In this document: positions 14,869 to 15,300 of the stretch, in pieces | Numbering within the stretch: the stretch's first letter is position 1 | Layout of the letters: each line of letters opens with the position of its first letter | Source of the DNA: Ktedonobacteraceae bacterium | Lineage (GTDB): Bacteria; Chloroflexota; Ktedonobacteria; Ktedonobacterales; Ktedonobacteraceae | NCBI GenBank assembly: GCA_014896635.1 | Contig: JADBKA010000108.1 | Location: 1-15,300, forward strand | Reading direction: 5' to 3' | DNA length: 15,300 bases | Notes under the pieces: model-generated | Told to the model about the DNA's origin: nothing | The model's database searches: none | The model's input: the letters and a program-made list of their open reading frames with translations, nothing else | Program-made: the position numbers and the translations under genes

Positions 14869-15300
14869 ATGGATTTTGTCACCCTTTTATTCTGGATTGC
14901 TGCCGTGATTCTTGTCGTGTCGGCGTTGCTGGTCGTCGTGCTGCGCAACATCGTGCACAGCGCGCTGGCGCTCATTGTAGTGTTCGGCATGGCCGCCGGC
15001 ATTTACCTGTTGCTCAACGCTGAGTTCATCGCGGTGGTACAGATCCTCGTTTATGCGGGCGCAGTGACCATCCTGATCCTGTTCGCGCTGATGTTGACAC
15101 GTATCAGAGGACTGCTGCACACCAATCCAGGCAACCGATTATGGCCGATTGCCGCCGTCATCTGCGCTCTGCTGGCTGCGGCCCTCATTTATGCAACAAC
15201 GTACAGCCCGCGTTTAATCGGCAATACTGCCAGCGGCTCTCAGTTGCCGCCCGGCGTTAATAACGTGGCGCGTATCGGTCAACTGCTCTATAGTCCGGTA
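14869..15300 (+). CDS. nuoJ: NADH-quinone oxidoreductase subunit J, N-terminal part (cut by window end)
   Basis: 144 codons are visible with no stop. It is a hydrophobic subunit of the proton-pumping membrane arm of complex I. The family core EFIAVVQILVYAGAVTIL is followed by LFALMLT, the most conserved NuoJ segment; membrane helices lie at about 5-25, 27-49, 55-76 and 92-110. Two in-frame ATGs occur, at 14860 and 14869; the second is chosen because GGAGG (14854-14858) is 10 bases before it and only 1 base from the first. It has its own promoter and no other nuo gene precedes it, so it probably starts a nuoJKLMN-type operon separate from the rest of complex I. Confidence 0.93.
   Translation, partial: MDFVTLLFWIAAVILVVSALLVVVLRNIVHSALALIVVFGMAAGIYLLLNAEFIAVVQILVYAGAVTILILFALMLTRIRGLLHTNPGNRLWPIAAVICALLAAALIYATTYSPRLIGNTASGSQLPPGVNNVARIGQLLYSPV

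Overview
The window looks like a piece of chromosome from a Ktedonobacteria-type Chloroflexota bacterium. This is inferred from moderate GC content, very large multidomain signalling proteins with long low-complexity linkers, a MocR regulator, a zinc-ribbon/kinase-like protein and GC-rich palindromic intergenic repeats; no rRNA or other marker gene confirms it. No tRNA, rRNA, CRISPR array, transposase or phage gene was recognised.

Layout, left to right. (1) 53-3514 (-): a 1153-residue protein that joins a complete RelA/SpoT-like architecture (HD-like, synthetase-like, TGS, Cys/His zinc motif, ACT) to a C-terminal AAA/STAND-type ATPase with intact Walker motifs. Key catalytic residues of both (p)ppGpp domains are lost. 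(2) 3515-4153: a 639-bp gene-free stretch with a promoter for gene 1, an 11-bp tandem direct repeat just upstream of it, a GC-rich palindromic repeat, and a near-consensus promoter for the next gene. (3) 4154-4825 (+): an ECF-like sigma factor with an unusual region 4, convergent with (4) 4855-6444 (-), a MocR-family GntR/aminotransferase regulator. (5) 6607-7530 (+), divergent from the MocR gene: an eIF2B/MtnA/ribose-1,5-bisphosphate-isomerase superfamily protein. (6) 7631-9124 (+): a gamma-glutamylcyclotransferase-like domain with an altered active site plus four membrane helices. (7) 9273-9566 (+): a small GYD-domain protein. (8) 9672-10757/10760 (-): YvcK/CofD-like protein, convergent with (7) across a bidirectional terminator. 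(9) 11012-11836 (-): a six-helix membrane protein of unknown function. (10) 12100-14571 (-): zinc ribbon + pseudokinase + long linker + C-terminal beta-rich domain. (11) 14869-end (+): the start of nuoJ (respiratory complex I membrane subunit), cut by the window edge.

Theme: three large proteins (1, 6, 10) keep the fold signature of a well-known enzyme but lack its catalytic residues, and each is fused to another module (ATPase, membrane anchor, zinc ribbon/beta domain). They read as sensor or scaffold proteins built from retired enzymes. The RSH-ATPase fusion is the strongest candidate for something undescribed. It also carries an in-frame U UUU UUA slippery heptamer exactly at the border before its ACT and ATPase parts, followed by a quick -1 stop, so the gene could encode a short and a long form. 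Housekeeping genes (yvcK, nuoJ) lie alongside, so this is ordinary chromosome rather than an obvious island.
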